Assembly (NCBI GenBank): GCA_964036045.1
Contig: OZ038383.1
Span: 90,927,086 to 90,991,085 of the forward strand
From: Eutreptiella sp. 'Long Island Sound 2002'
Taxonomy: Eukaryota; Euglenozoa; Euglenophyceae; Eutreptiales; Eutreptiaceae
Direction of reading: 5' to 3'
Length of the DNA: 64,000 nucleotides
Shown: positions 1 to 10,168 of the stretch, piece by piece
How the letters are laid out: each line of letters opens with the position of its first letter
Numbering within the stretch: position 1 is the stretch's first letter
The notes under the pieces: generated by a model
Database searches by the model: none
What the model was told of the DNA's origin: nothing
The model's input: the letters and a program-made list of their open reading frames with translations, nothing else
Position numbers and translations under genes: made by a program

Positions 1-1535
1 CTTTCCAGTACGAACTCTCTGGAGCATTCACCCAACCTGGTTCCCTCTGAGGTCTCGGCATCAGGGCAACACGGATTCGTCAAGTGGGGTCATGATGCCA
101 AAATCACCACAATTGGCGTCAATCCCTACGCGTGGCCCGCCCAGCCAGGGCAGGGCGGATGGTCCACAGGTTAGGAGGCAGGACCTGGGACTTTTATCTG
201 AGTCTACAACTTGAAATTGGGTCCGGGTCCCCTGTTGGCATGGAGATATGGGGCCGCCAATTGACCACACGGGGGGTCGAAATTGGGGTCCCAAAAGGGG
301 CTCATTTTAGCTGCCTGAGATGAGCCAAAATTCGGGGTGCTCCCAATAGTATATCTCCACGCCGGCTTGGAGATCAGAACCGCCATTCCATACGCGATCC
401 ATCGGGCGTCCAACAGAGACTCCCATGACCTTGGCTCTCAAAGATCCCCTTGCCACTCGGCGTGGTGACAATCCCAATTGGGTCCACAAATGCCAAAATG
501 GCAAAATTGCCCACACTCACTTTGGGCTAGCACCTTAACGAACGTTGCTCCGCTTCGCCCACGTGGTGTGTGAACCATGGGGACCAATATACATAATACC
601 CATGTCATACATGGTCCATTGGTCCATGCGTCCGGCGTGCACGGGTGGGCTGAACATAGTGCACGGCGGGCAGAAAATGTGGAAAATTGCTAAAAATGGC
701 CAAAAATGCGCACACTCATGGTTGGGGCAAATGAGGCACATGCCCGACTTGGACCGGAGTGTGCCATAGGATTGGTATCAAGTCATATGCGTCCAACATA
801 TCTTTTGGGCGTCGCCCAACTCCTCCGGTTTTGGGAATGGCAGGGTCGCCAAGTGAGCCCATGATTTGGGATAGTCCCAAATCGCCAACATGGCGGCCAC
901 GGTATGCCCAGCCCAAGGGGAGTTATCCGCCGGGTCCGAGATATGTTGGGCACCGAAGTATGTACCTCCATAACATACTTGGGTCATGATGTCAATTGAG
1001 CGCAACGCTGAGATACACGGTCGCCACTTGACATCATGACGGGCCAAAAACGCCAAAATTGGCGAAAGAACACCCAAAAGTGCCTTGAAAGGCGCACAAT
1101 TGTATTATAATAACTTCGGCTTGGATTGAGTAATCGACCAATCCTTCTAAACACAATGACCTGACACCAATGACCTTCGATTCCACATATGTGCTCCACT
1201 TGGGGCGCTTTGAAAGGTTACGAGCGCTACTTCCCAAGTGGGCGGCACATGAAAACATGGAAAATTGCAAAACACACACCTTGCTCCCAACGCATCGCTT
1301 TGGGATCACCACAGAAGCTTCCCTCCACGGAGGTTAGGTTTGCAATTGATCGTGGGGAGTATGGAGAAGGGGCTTGCGCAATATGAGGTCCATTGGCGGG
1401 TTTGGCTTGGAGCGATGGACCCGCCAAATGGGCACGCAACTCAACACATGGCACATACCACATATTGCCCAAAAAGGTAGCTCCCCCCACGATATGTCAT
1501 GCCCCTCCAAGGGCATAACTTTGTGTCAATCGCTC
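1..1535. other. non-coding, degenerate dispersed motifs
   Basis: I see no gene. A loose motif of the form gccaaaa-tggcaaaattgc followed by cacactca recurs near 490, 680, 1045 and 1255, each time with different spacing, so this looks like an old diverged repeat. The small open frames on both strands have no domain, codon or neighbour support. Confidence 0.5.
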
Positions 1536-1560
1536 ATAGGAACTCAGGAAGAGTTCCTAT
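1536..1560. repeat. perfect 10-bp inverted repeat
   Basis: ATAGGAACTC at 1536-1545 is followed by a 5-base loop and its exact reverse complement at 1551-1560. It could form a small hairpin. Function unknown. Confidence 0.7.
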
Positions 1561-1612
1561 GCAACACCAACACTCGCGCGCTACACTCGAAAGTTATCTT
1601 AACGCACGCAAT

Positions 1613-1660
1613 ATCATGGTCAAAGAGTTATAACGCAAACTCTACCCTCTTGACCATGAT
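1613..1660. repeat. 14-bp inverted repeat with one bulge
   Basis: ATCATGGTCAAAGAG (1613-1627) and CTCTTGACCATGAT (1647-1660) are complementary except for one extra A. The loop is about 19 bases. It lies 53 bp after the previous hairpin. The stretch from 1661 to 2300 shows nothing else I can support. Confidence 0.6.
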
Positions 1661-2300
1661 CCATTACGCTAGCGCGCACGTGTGGAGACGCAAGGCATAT
1701 AAAGCTTCCCAAATTACGTCGGGAGTATTGTGAATACATCCCATGTTTCCGTACTGTCATTCCTCGCAAGCGGCACAAGATATGACCCTCACAGGTGGCC
1801 TCACGAATCAACTTTGTTTTGCCCATATCTCTAAGACAAATGGAGGGCAAGACAAAAGGAAAGGTGATTCGTGCATAGGGAAGCACGTAGGTCCACTCGA
1901 AAGAGGTCAAATCAAGTGCGGGGATGTCGAAGTCGAAAATCTGATTTCGACATCCTGAAAAATTCGGATTAAGGTTGCGAGTGTAGAATGTGAAAATTGC
2001 GGATGCATCAATGCAATTCCTGAAGACTTTAGAGTCTTCGTCACGATTTGCGCTAAAATATCTGTATATAACAGTTAAACTGGCGGTTACGCTAAAGTCG
2101 CGAGCTAACCGCCAGCTGTCAAAACAGTGAATATCAGAACGGAAGCGTAAAAATTGACAGAAACAATATGAAAATAAAACCCTGTTGATTCCTGATATTC
2201 TGATATACAAATCTCCGCTGGCGGTGCATCGGTTGCCGATGCGGGGCTTTACGGCACGGAACACGCTCCCGCCGGGCTCGCATCGGGCGTCAACGGGTGT

Positions 2301-2380
2301 CTTCCCTCCCGTACATGGGGTTAGTGGACCGGAGACCGGTCTTCCCTTCCGTACATAGGGTTAGTGGACCGGAGACCGGT
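2301..2380 (+). repeat. tandem duplication, 2 x 40 bp
   Basis: Units 2301-2340 and 2341-2380 differ at only two positions. Each ends in the palindrome ACCGGAGACCGGT. The array lies directly upstream of the hAT transposase remnant and could be subterminal repeat DNA of that element, but I did not find convincing terminal inverted repeats. Confidence 0.8.
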
Positions 2381-2399
2381 TGTATGCCCTGCCCTAGCC

Positions 2400-3305
2400 A
2401 TGGGGTTCTGGGTACCGCTTCAATGGGGCTCATTTGAAAGCTACTGCGCTGCACAACACAAATTTGTAAGACTAAAACACACCCGCAGTCATAATCGTGC
2501 TCAGAACGCCCAAATGAAACCTCAAATGCGCTGTCGCCACTGTGTCTGCCCTGATGCGCAGGTGCCTGAAGGGATCGCCCAATACATCCAGCTGCTCAAA
2601 AGTCAGCTGGACGACAGATTCGGCCATCTTCCGCCTGACAGTACCCTCCTTGCCCTACATTTGGACCCCTCGATGGCCTTGTATTTGGCAGATCTAATCG
2701 GAGAAGACAATCTGGGTTATGCCGCCGAAGTGTTCCGCAAAAATATGGAAGTTGCTGAAATATTAGTCAAAGCAAGGGAGAAGGAGGAGAAAGTGGAGGC
2801 CTTGGAGTTCGAAGTGGATGAGGAGCCTCCGTTGAAGAAAATGAAAGGCGTCATTGATCGAGCTTTCAATAATTTTTGTAACATGGTCCATGGTGTACCG
2901 GACCATCAAGTGCAAAATGAGAAAGATGCATACTTGACATATATCCGAACTACCGATTTGAGTAGTTATCAAACTCTCGCGCATGGTATCTTTGATACGA
3001 TTTCTTTTTGGCGCGACCATCAGAGGCGGTTTCCCATGCTCTATGTAATGGCGGGGCAACGGTTTGCGCCGGCGGCAACGTCCGCATCGTCGGAAAGGAC
3101 ATTTAGTGGATGTTCTCACCTCGTCACAAGAAGACGCGAAAGCCGAACCACGGAGCATGTTGAGCTTCTCATTTTTGTAAGAAGCAACATGCAATATTTT
3201 CCCGATTTTGGTCCACTAGAGGACCAATATTATAAGTTGTATAATAAGAAAAAGAGCACGGAGGAAGAGGAAGAAGTCTCCGATGAGGAGAGTGAGGAGG
3301 ACTAG
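2400..3305 (+). pseudogene. hAT-family transposase remnant (C-terminal part)
   Basis: The open frame can start at ATG 2400, giving about 301 aa. Its last third has the hAT C-terminal dimerisation domain: a W in SFWRDHQRRFP, then FAPAATSASSERTFSG and a following R-rich RRESR and ELLIFV stretch, matching the family pattern of small residues before SER-FS. A very acidic tail (EEEEEVSDEESEED) follows. hAT transposases cut and paste DNA as dimers and are normally 600-800 aa with an N-terminal BED zinc finger and an RNase H-like DDE core. Those parts are absent, so this is a truncated relic or one exon. The N-terminal ~150 residues are not recognisable. A possible non-autonomous hAT relative lies at 42627-43068. 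Confidence 0.75.
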
Positions 3306-4211
3306 TGGGTACATTGTCAATGTACGAAAGCATTGTTTTTTGTGCATGATATTAGGGTTAAGGTTAGCAATGGCTTAGGGTACATGGTGTGAAAGGCAAC
3401 ATTGTCGATTCCAAAGCAAAGCATTGGAGGAACCGTTTGTGGAAATTTGGAAATGCTTGTTAAAAGACGTAATTAGGAAAACACAATTTCAATGGCAAGC
3501 ATATCTTTTCAAACGGTCACAAGGCCACGAGAGTAACAAAGACAAATGGGTACATGGTCAATGTGTGAAAACATTGTTTTTGTGCATGATATTAGGGTTA
3601 GGATTAGCAATGACATAGCATGGAAACCATGGTTTGTTTCACATAGTGTGGCATGGTGTATTTCAAAATGTTTCTTGAAGAGCTTGTTTTGCAAAAACCC
3701 ATTATCGGTGGGTAACATAGGTTTTAAAAAATGCACAAGGGCCCGGCTTGATACAACATCGTAAAGAGTAAAGCAAAGCATTGAGCAAAAGGGTTGTTAT
3801 TGACGATAAGGTTTCTCGAATGCCATAGTGGCAAAAGCATTCCACCAATGACTAGCATTGGCATTTGGAAATGCGGAAGCCTCCGACTTCATATCATATA
3901 ATGAATACTAAAGCAAACCATGATACAAATGGTGTTAACAATGGTTTGTTGTACGTGATAAGGTTCTTTGAAGGAGGTATTGGCCAAAATGTTTATTCAA
4001 TGGGTAGCACTCATCGTAGGAAGTGCACTCATTGCCGCCTGGAGATAAAATCAACAATGCCTCGTTGTTCTTTGGTCACATCAACTATGTCAAGACATAT
4101 CGAAAAAATGAAACGAGAAACAAAAATCGCTCATTTCATATGAAACGAAAAAAAAATCGTTCATTAAAACGAGAAAGGAAATCGCTCATCTCATTTGGGC
4201 AAAAAAAGTCT
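3306..4211. repeat. non-coding with a 70-bp direct repeat and short A-rich units
   Basis: A ~70-bp sequence containing gtgcatgatattagggtta occurs at 3307-3377 and again at 3548-3616 with a few changes. At about 4108-4197 there are three diverged ~30-bp units built on acgagaaa and atcgctcat. No gene is supported. The right edge at about 4212 is an abrupt junction with the outer retrotransposon fragment. Confidence 0.6.
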
Positions 4212-5318
4212 CATTCCAAGCACTAGCCGTAACTGTGGCAGAAAGGTGCTCAGGAGATCGTTTTTTGAGAGCAGAGAGGGTCAGGCCACAATTTTCAGCC
4301 ATGACCTCTTTCAGTAGCACCTGATCCAGATCACACAGGGGTACAGCATTGAGGGATCCATCGACAATGGATAAGAAACTGGCCCACTCAGGCGCCTGCA
4401 TAGCTGTGTCTGAGTCCTCAGGCACGTAAATGGGACTGTGGGTGAGTTGCACTCTTCCCACTGTCATTCGGTCTAGCATACGGCGCCAAAAGGCGTGTTT
4501 ACCTGAGCAGCCCCAGTCAGGGGTGCACATGACAACCCATCCTCCCTCAAAAGCGATTTTGGTTAGGACCTTCGCGAGCAGGGACAGGGGAGGGTTAGCA
4601 TACGCTAGGCCCATTGCTTTCCAGAAGAAACGGAAAGCGTTGTTCAAATGTTTCGAGCAGTACAACTGCATGATGTGCTGTTGTTGGCTCGCGAACAATT
4701 CCATCTGGAACTCATCCAGGGTTACCTGAAGAGCCGCCAGTCCATTTTCAAGAACGTGACGGGCCAATTGGTGGTTTTCAGTACGATAGTTAGTCTTGGC
4801 TGCGTAGCGCAGCCCAGACCCTTTTCGTCCTGACAGCTCCAAAGGTACAGAGAAGAGCCCACTGCCAAACTCGCAGTGCAGAGAATAGGGGCGCTGGAGA
4901 GACAGCATTTTTACCTGGTGGTTTCTTCGCAGGAAGTCGGTACCAATGACGATGTCAAAGGCGTCAGTGTCCAACACTTTGCATTGGTGGGTCAGAGTTT
5001 CGCCGCCAAGACAAATAGTCACATCGACTCCCCCCAAGGAATGGATGGTACGCCCATTCCCTACTCTTATGGCCACTGTCTTAGTTTTCTTGAAAGTCTT
5101 TAGCAGGCGCCGGGTCACTATAGAAAGTGTTGCGCCGGTGTCAAGCACTGCTCAACAAACTCGATCCCCGATTTTCACGAGGATCCAGAAAACCAAGTCC
5201 TCCTCTTCGGAGCCGCCCCCCTACTCCTCAGCAAGGAATTTGACATCCACCCCTGCAGCCATGAGGGACTTGGTCATCCAGGCCAGTCGCCTCTTCTTGG
5301 AGTTATTCCCCTCAGGGG
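4212..5318 (-). pseudogene. outer chromovirus fragment: gag tail, protease, MT-like segment, start of pol
   Basis: Read on the minus strand from 5318, the fragment begins with the last residues of gag (SKKRRLAW, AAGVDV). A TAG at 5221-5223 follows, then in the same frame an acidic linker, a retropepsin-like protease (LDTGATLSIV, later IVIGTDFL), a segment with ELFAS and YANPPL, and the stub of the region before reverse transcriptase. Homology to the inner element stops at about 4212, where unrelated DNA starts. An extra TGA just before the protease Asp (CGA in the inner copy) shows it is dead. It continues gag of the 16544-18611 piece at the exact codon where that piece stops, so the two are halves of one older copy split by the inner element. 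Confidence 0.85.
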
Positions 5319-5323
5319 AGGTG
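5319..5323. other. target-site duplication AGGTG (left)
   Basis: AGGTG sits immediately outside the left LTR and again immediately outside the right LTR at 16539-16543. The flanking gag sequences join in register across the two copies. Confidence 0.9.
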
Positions 5324-6035
5324 AGAAAGATGTCCTTGAATTATGCCCTAGGTCTTTTGATGTATTCCTGCAGGTTTTGTAGTTGAAAACCCCAAACCAA
5401 AGCAGCAAGTAGAGCAAGGACTGAATGTCGATCGAATCAATGATTGGTTTTGGAATCCAGTGTAACACAAGGGCTGCAGATAGACAAAGCAGGTTTATGC
5501 ACAAAGATTCAATCACAAATGGATAATACCAAAGGTTTTATATGAAAATTGGTCAGACTCTAGCCTCAGAGGTTGCATTAGGCACTTCATGTGCACTCTT
5601 TTGGGTGAAATGGTGCTGGTTAGGAGTGAGGGGCATAGATGTCAGGACCACACAGAAAATGACTTGGCCAAGCAACTGAATTCAGAAACAGTTACAAAGT
5701 AGGACCACAATAAGTGGTAGAAACAATTGAGTATAGGGGTCTTGGGGTGGGAGACCACTTAGGCTTAACCTCCAAGGCCAACAAGCATGAAATGCCTGAT
5801 TTATTTTGGTATGTCCTCCATGAAGGAAGGTACCTCCGCTCAGTTGAGTGGTAGGGGTGAACTTCATGGGGGGGGCTAGGATCACAACCCTAGTTACTTT
5901 GAGGAAGTGTACTTTAGGCAACAAAAGAGAGATAAAAACACTTAAGTTTGTCTTAGCATCAACAAAAGGGTTTTAAGGGGGGCTTAGCCTGGATCAAGCC
6001 CTCCAAGAAATACATGGCAGTGACTTTTTCTTACC
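5324..6035 (-). repeat. 3' LTR of inner element
   Basis: About 712 bp, collinear with 15825-16538 and, more distantly, 18685-19393. On the minus strand it starts (A/G)GTAAGAAA and ends CATCTTTCT, so the tips are AG...CT and not TG...CA. Confidence 0.9.
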
Positions 6036-6041
6036 CCCCCC
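6034..6041 (-). other. polypurine tract of inner element
   Basis: Eight C residues on the plus strand read as a G8 run directly 5' of the 3' LTR on the coding strand, where the primer for plus-strand cDNA synthesis is expected. The third element has the same arrangement (G6 next to AGTAAG at 26649). Confidence 0.75.
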
Positions 6042-6272
6042 TGGAGTACTAGTTCATGAAGCTAGTAGGACCAAGGAAAAAGGCTCAACTATTCCCAAAA
6101 TTACCTCCAAAAAATGCATTAAACTTACCAAAAACATCCTCATCACTTCATAGAAGCCTATCACACTGTAGGTACCCTTGAAAAACAGTGTAATGTACCG
6201 TGAATGATGTCCCTTCGATGGGGCATTCCTCAAAAGTCGCCGGCCCGCGACGAAGACGTTTGGAAAAAGTTT

Positions 6273-6337
6273 GGGGGTAGTGGGAATTGAACCCAGGACT
6301 CCCTCCCTAGAGCCAATGTGCTTGCCCACTAGGGTAC
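6273..6337 (-). other. tRNA-like module (box B-like)
   Basis: On the minus strand GGTTCAATTCC at 6283-6293 matches the internal box B of RNA polymerase III promoters, with a TGGG/CCCA stem around it and CTAGTGGGCAAGC upstream in the place of a D-arm. The full cloverleaf does not fold well. The third element's LTR shares 17 identical bases here (GGAATTGAACCCAGGAC). I read it as a tRNA-derived relic. Confidence 0.35.
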
Positions 6338-7328
6338 AGTCGAACGCTCTAATGCGGACGGCTATCGCCGTATAAACCGCGTTTTGGTAAACGTCCTGAC
6401 CAAGGGCCAGGGCGGAGCAATACTCCCAATGGAGGACACAAACCCCCAGGAGCTGGAAAAAATAGAAAATGGAACCAGCAGGGAGTGATTCCTGCGGTTT
6501 AGCGGAAGGGGTTGCGATTTAGCAAGTGAAATCGTTAAAAATCGACGAAACCACGCGGGAAATCGTCATTTTTACACATAACTCAAAGTCGCAGTCAAGC
6601 GCAAAGGAAGCGGACTCCAAGAAAAGGGTTGCGCAAGCGTAAACGGCTTTTGGAAAAGAAGGTATGGGCCGTAGTTTTCAAAGTTCTAAAGGAAATTTTT
6701 GCACAGTTGCATCATAATGTTTATAAACTTCAGACTCAAGTATTCGAATTCAGCCCACACCACAGAGCAGGTCAACAACCTATCTCTCAGGTATGTCAGT
6801 GTCACCTCACACTCACGCATTGCGTTTGTGTTGGTTGTTCCGTCAAAACGTTAGGGTTGTCCTCGCTGTGCTCGTTGGGGGGTCGGGTGTTCTCCTCTCG
6901 TGCTCTGCACAGGTAAAAGCAGGAATGTAAGGTATGTGATGCGAATGGAGCGCGCAGCGCGCACGTAGGGTTAGAATATGCGCTGTGCTCGCGATGCATG
7001 TGCCTAATCGAGGCATCCACACGCTGTGACGCTTTAACTGTATCCGAAATTCACCCTTGTTTTCTTTTTCACAGGTAAGTACAGAAAGCGTTTGTTCGTG
7101 TGCGGCCGTGGCGTTAAAGTTGAGTTGCTTAAAACGCTTAGGTTTGTTTTGTGTTCGTTTCAATTCGGCATTCACACGATGCATGGTGAGTAAGGTAGGT
7201 TAGCCCAGGAGGAGCTCACCTCCTGGTTGAGTCCGTGGTTCAGCCTCCCTCCCCTGCGTGCACATGATGCATTAAAGGGTAGGCCACACGAATTGCGCAC
7301 GGTAAACCTTGTTTAGGTTACCCAGAGG

Positions 7329-7362
7329 CTCCTCGGTACGTTCTTTAAGAGAACCCGAGGAG
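7329..7362. other. conserved two-step hairpin
   Basis: CTCCTCGG (7329-7336) pairs with CCGAGGAG (7355-7362). After a TAC bulge, GTTCT (7340-7344) pairs with AGAAC (7350-7354) around a TTAAG loop. The third element keeps the structure at 27930-27963, with one pair changed to a wobble-type pair. Confidence 0.7.
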
Positions 7363-7711
7363 TTTCTTAAAGCTTGCTTGCTTGACAGGGGTAGCTGAAT
7401 CTTCAGCGTGTTTGCGAACAGTGTATTATAGGTCACACTGAGAAGGGTATAATACCTGAAGTGTGGTTTGGTTCCTCCGTCGCAAACACCCCTTCATTTG
7501 CCTCTTTTGTACAGGTGGGAGAGGTTAAGGGTGATTGGTGCACGCAGCAGCTGCCTTCGGCGGCTATCCATTTTTCTGCCCCAGCAAAACAGGGGCGCTG
7601 ATCACAAATCAAATCACTGTGCCTCAGCCGGTAGTGGCGAGGGCAGTCCGACCTCAACGATATCTGCGCTGTGCACGCAACGAGAGCACCCCTTCCCCCC
7701 AAGCCCTAGCA

Positions 7712-7737
7712 AGGGGAAACGCGTTGTGGCGTCCCCT
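7712..7737. other. second conserved hairpin
   Basis: AGGGG with ACGC pairs with GCGT and CCCCT around a short loop. The third element has the equivalent hairpin at 28285-28310, with its inner stem one pair longer. Confidence 0.6.
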
Positions 7738-8743
7738 GTTAGGCCACAGCTGCTTAGGAGCGCTGTGTTCTCTTGTCTTCTTCACAGGAGGGCCATTAGG
7801 GCCTGCGTGAACTTTGACAGCAGCACCCAGTAGCGTGTGTAGGGGTTAGGGTCAGCAGGCCTGGCAGGAGGTGAGTGCAAGTGATGAGTGCTCACCCTGC
7901 CTTCGAAGGCCGGTGCTGGCGTTAGTGAGTGTAGTGTAGTGGTGTCTCCTGTCCCGCGTGCTTTTCCTCGTGGGCAGGGGAGTGCGTTAGCTTTTGGCCT
8001 GTAGCAAAAATGGGCGTTTTGTATGCCCTTAGCACACTTGGCCACCCCTCCCCTCTTAGTAGGTAGGGCTTTTGCCGTCCTACCCCAAGGATAGGCGCCA
8101 GCACAGAAATTGGGCGCCATAGGAGTGGTAATAGTACCTGATTAGGACCTTCGGTCCGACGTCAGCGAAGCCCGGTCTCCGGGAGCCACGCTGGGGAGAG
8201 AAGTGAGACACATACAGACATACGTAGCACACTTAGGGGTATGGTAAACCCTGTAAGGAAGGGTAGAATGCCATGGGTCTGGACCAGTCAGGGGTCCTAA
8301 CTGTGGGCTCGCTTGTCCCCAAGGAGGGAAGACACACCTTGCCTCATAACACCTTGCTTGTCATTCCCCCCTGGTGTAGTAAGCCACCGTTCCTCGTTGG
8401 CTCACCAAGGTCATTACATTAGGGCAGTACCCATGCAACACATGGTCAACAAGGCAAACACTCGCTGGGTGGCTGCAATCTTGATGAGCGGCCACCTGGC
8501 TCACGCTGGAAACCATAGGCATGGGTCTGCAGGGCACAGACAGGGTCAGTGCAGTGCTCAGTAAGCAGTAGTCTGTAAAAAAAAACCAATGGCCTTCAGC
8601 CAGGGAGTGGTTGTCACGGGGGGCTAACGGTCCTGTCCTGCGATGCAATGCGGGGCAACTGTGACAACTGCTCTTACACCCATACACAGGCACGTCTGCA
8701 GAAGAGTGCTCACTGCACCTGTCAGTAGACTGACACAGGGCAA

Positions 8744-10168
8744 TTAGTTTCGCTTCTTACGCTGGGACATAGTCTCAGCACGGGTTAGGAGCTGCGCCTC
8801 GTTATTCTCAACGAGGTGAGTGCGGAAGATGGGGTTGATACTCCCATCTGGTTGTATGAAGGCTGACATAGGTTCCCAGGTCGCCTCAGACAACCCATAG
8901 CCATCCCACAGGGTCAGGAACTTCCAGCCCTGTTTATACTCGTGTCGAGCAATACATGCAACCACGTAGTAACCATCGACTGCCATCTCATCGGCAGTCA
9001 TCTCCTCGAGTTCGTCTGCCTCCTCTGGACTGGCAGCGTTCTCTAGGTCTATACGTTCAATCTCACTGTCGCTGAGGCGCCACTCATCCCAAGACAAGTC
9101 GTCAGGGGAGTGATAGTGCCTCAACTGCTTAGGAGCACATAGCAGTTCACCACCTAGACGTGGACTGCACCTGACATGGATCCTGGATCCATCTATCCTG
9201 ATGATACGATAGGGTCCAAAGTAAGGGTCCTGTAGGCAGTTGCGTGGCCAGGAGGGTAGGCGTGAATGGTGTACCAAAACAAGGTCACCAACCTTGAAGC
9301 TGGCAGGTCGCCGTAGGCGGTTCCGTCGGCTCTGTTCACGGTCACGAATGTGCCTCAGGTTAGTACCAGCCTGGTTACCCAGAGACTGCTTGTGTTCCAG
9401 CCAATCTCCCTCAGGGCTCTTGAAGTCCTCAGGGAAGGGGGTTTTGAAGAACCAAGCAGGTCGTCCTCCATGGAACAGTTCGTCGGGGGTGAAACCCGTA
9501 GAAGAGCTCCGCTGTGAGTTCATGGACAGAACTGCCCAGGGCACTAGGCGTACCCAGTCCTTGGTGCGTTCCTGTTTCATCAGGATTCTTAAGTTTTGCT
9601 CCACCACACGGTTCTGTCTCTCACAGAGAGGGTTAGACGTGTGAGTATAGGGCACACCTGTGGTTACCTCCACGTTGAGGGCATTTAGCACTCGTTTGTA
9701 CCACCCAGTGTCACTGCGGATGCGTACATCTTCATCAGAGTGCAACTTCTTAGGTGCTCCATAGGGTTCGAACCATTGTTCGACCAACATTTTCACAGTC
9801 TGCTCACCTGTGATTTTCTTATTGCAAGGGAACACACGGGTGAAGCGAGATAGACCACAGGTGACCACGAGGCAACTATCATAGCCGCCAAAGCGTGGTA
9901 GGCCGTGGATGTAATCCACGTAGAGAAGAGAGTTAGCACAATAGGGTATGGGTAAGCTGGAGATCAGGCCCCTATCCCTACTGTCGCTCTGCTTGCTGGC
10001 ATGACAGCCACAAGCATCCACAATGGTGTGCATACGCGACCTCAGTTCAGTCAGGGTTAGACTAGAGTAGAAACACTCACCGAAGAAGTCCACTGAGCGA
10101 TTAGCGCCAGTGTGACCAGAACTGAGATGGGACCACTGTAGGCACCCATCCAGTCGTGCCTCAGGCAC
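8744..10168 (-). CDS. inner element pol C-terminus: integrase and chromodomain
   Basis: 474-residue open frame, entered by frameshift from the RT frame, so the real start lies upstream. Integrase inserts the cDNA into host DNA. Residues ~14-58 resemble the HHCC zinc-binding domain (H-x5-H, then CGCH, where the Cys pair is one residue tighter than usual). The catalytic core shows D85 (YVDYI), D145 (HSDED) and E183 (CERQNR), a complete DDE triad. The C-terminal part contains FKVGDLVLVHHS, typical of Ty3 integrases. Residues ~400-440 form a chromodomain (YYVVACIARHE, FLTLWDGYG, ATWEPMSAF), which in chromoviruses directs integration to modified histones. The end is basic (QRKKRN). The shift relative to the upstream frame occurs near 10100. 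Confidence 0.88.
   Translation of the reverse strand: MPEARLDGCLQWSHLSSGHTGANRSVDFFGECFYSSLTLTELRSRMHTIVDACGCHASKQSDSRDRGLISSLPIPYCANSLLYVDYIHGLPRFGGYDSCLVVTCGLSRFTRVFPCNKKITGEQTVKMLVEQWFEPYGAPKKLHSDEDVRIRSDTGWYKRVLNALNVEVTTGVPYTHTSNPLCERQNRVVEQNLRILMKQERTKDWVRLVPWAVLSMNSQRSSSTGFTPDELFHGGRPAWFFKTPFPEDFKSPEGDWLEHKQSLGNQAGTNLRHIRDREQSRRNRLRRPASFKVGDLVLVHHSRLPSWPRNCLQDPYFGPYRIIRIDGSRIHVRCSPRLGGELLCAPKQLRHYHSPDDLSWDEWRLSDSEIERIDLENAASPEEADELEEMTADEMAVDGYYVVACIARHEYKQGWKFLTLWDGYGLSEATWEPMSAFIQPDGSINPIFRTHLVENNEAQLLTRAETMSQRKKRN

Larger units (their letters stand above)
6042..8743 (-). other. 2.7-kb 3' non-coding region of inner chromovirus
   Basis: This lies between the chromodomain stop and the polypurine tract. 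No frame is conserved between this copy and the homologous region of the third element (about 27.2-28.9 kb), because indels are not multiples of three. Long blocks are nevertheless strongly similar (for example 7190-7530 with 27760-28120, and 7640-7800 with 28200-28370). It is unusually long for a 3' untranslated region. On the plus strand it holds several pyrimidine-tract plus ACAG motifs (7074, 7515, 7788), which could suggest antisense splicing but are not proof. Confidence 0.7.

Noticed and set aside
1620-2264. 214-codon minus-strand open frame
   Set aside because: No domain and no coding signature. It lies in repeat-like DNA and does not have a convincing start or neighbours.
5324-6035. 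LTR-like segments as spliceosomal introns (they begin GTAAGAAA on the coding strand)
   Set aside because: The 5-bp duplication, polypurine tract, primer-site-like leader and gag following each copy all fit LTRs. The donor-like start is a property of the LTR tip.
6629-8564. Antisense genes on the plus strand of the inner element's 3' region
   Set aside because: The homologous region of the third element has indels that destroy the frames. Only splice-acceptor-like motifs remain.
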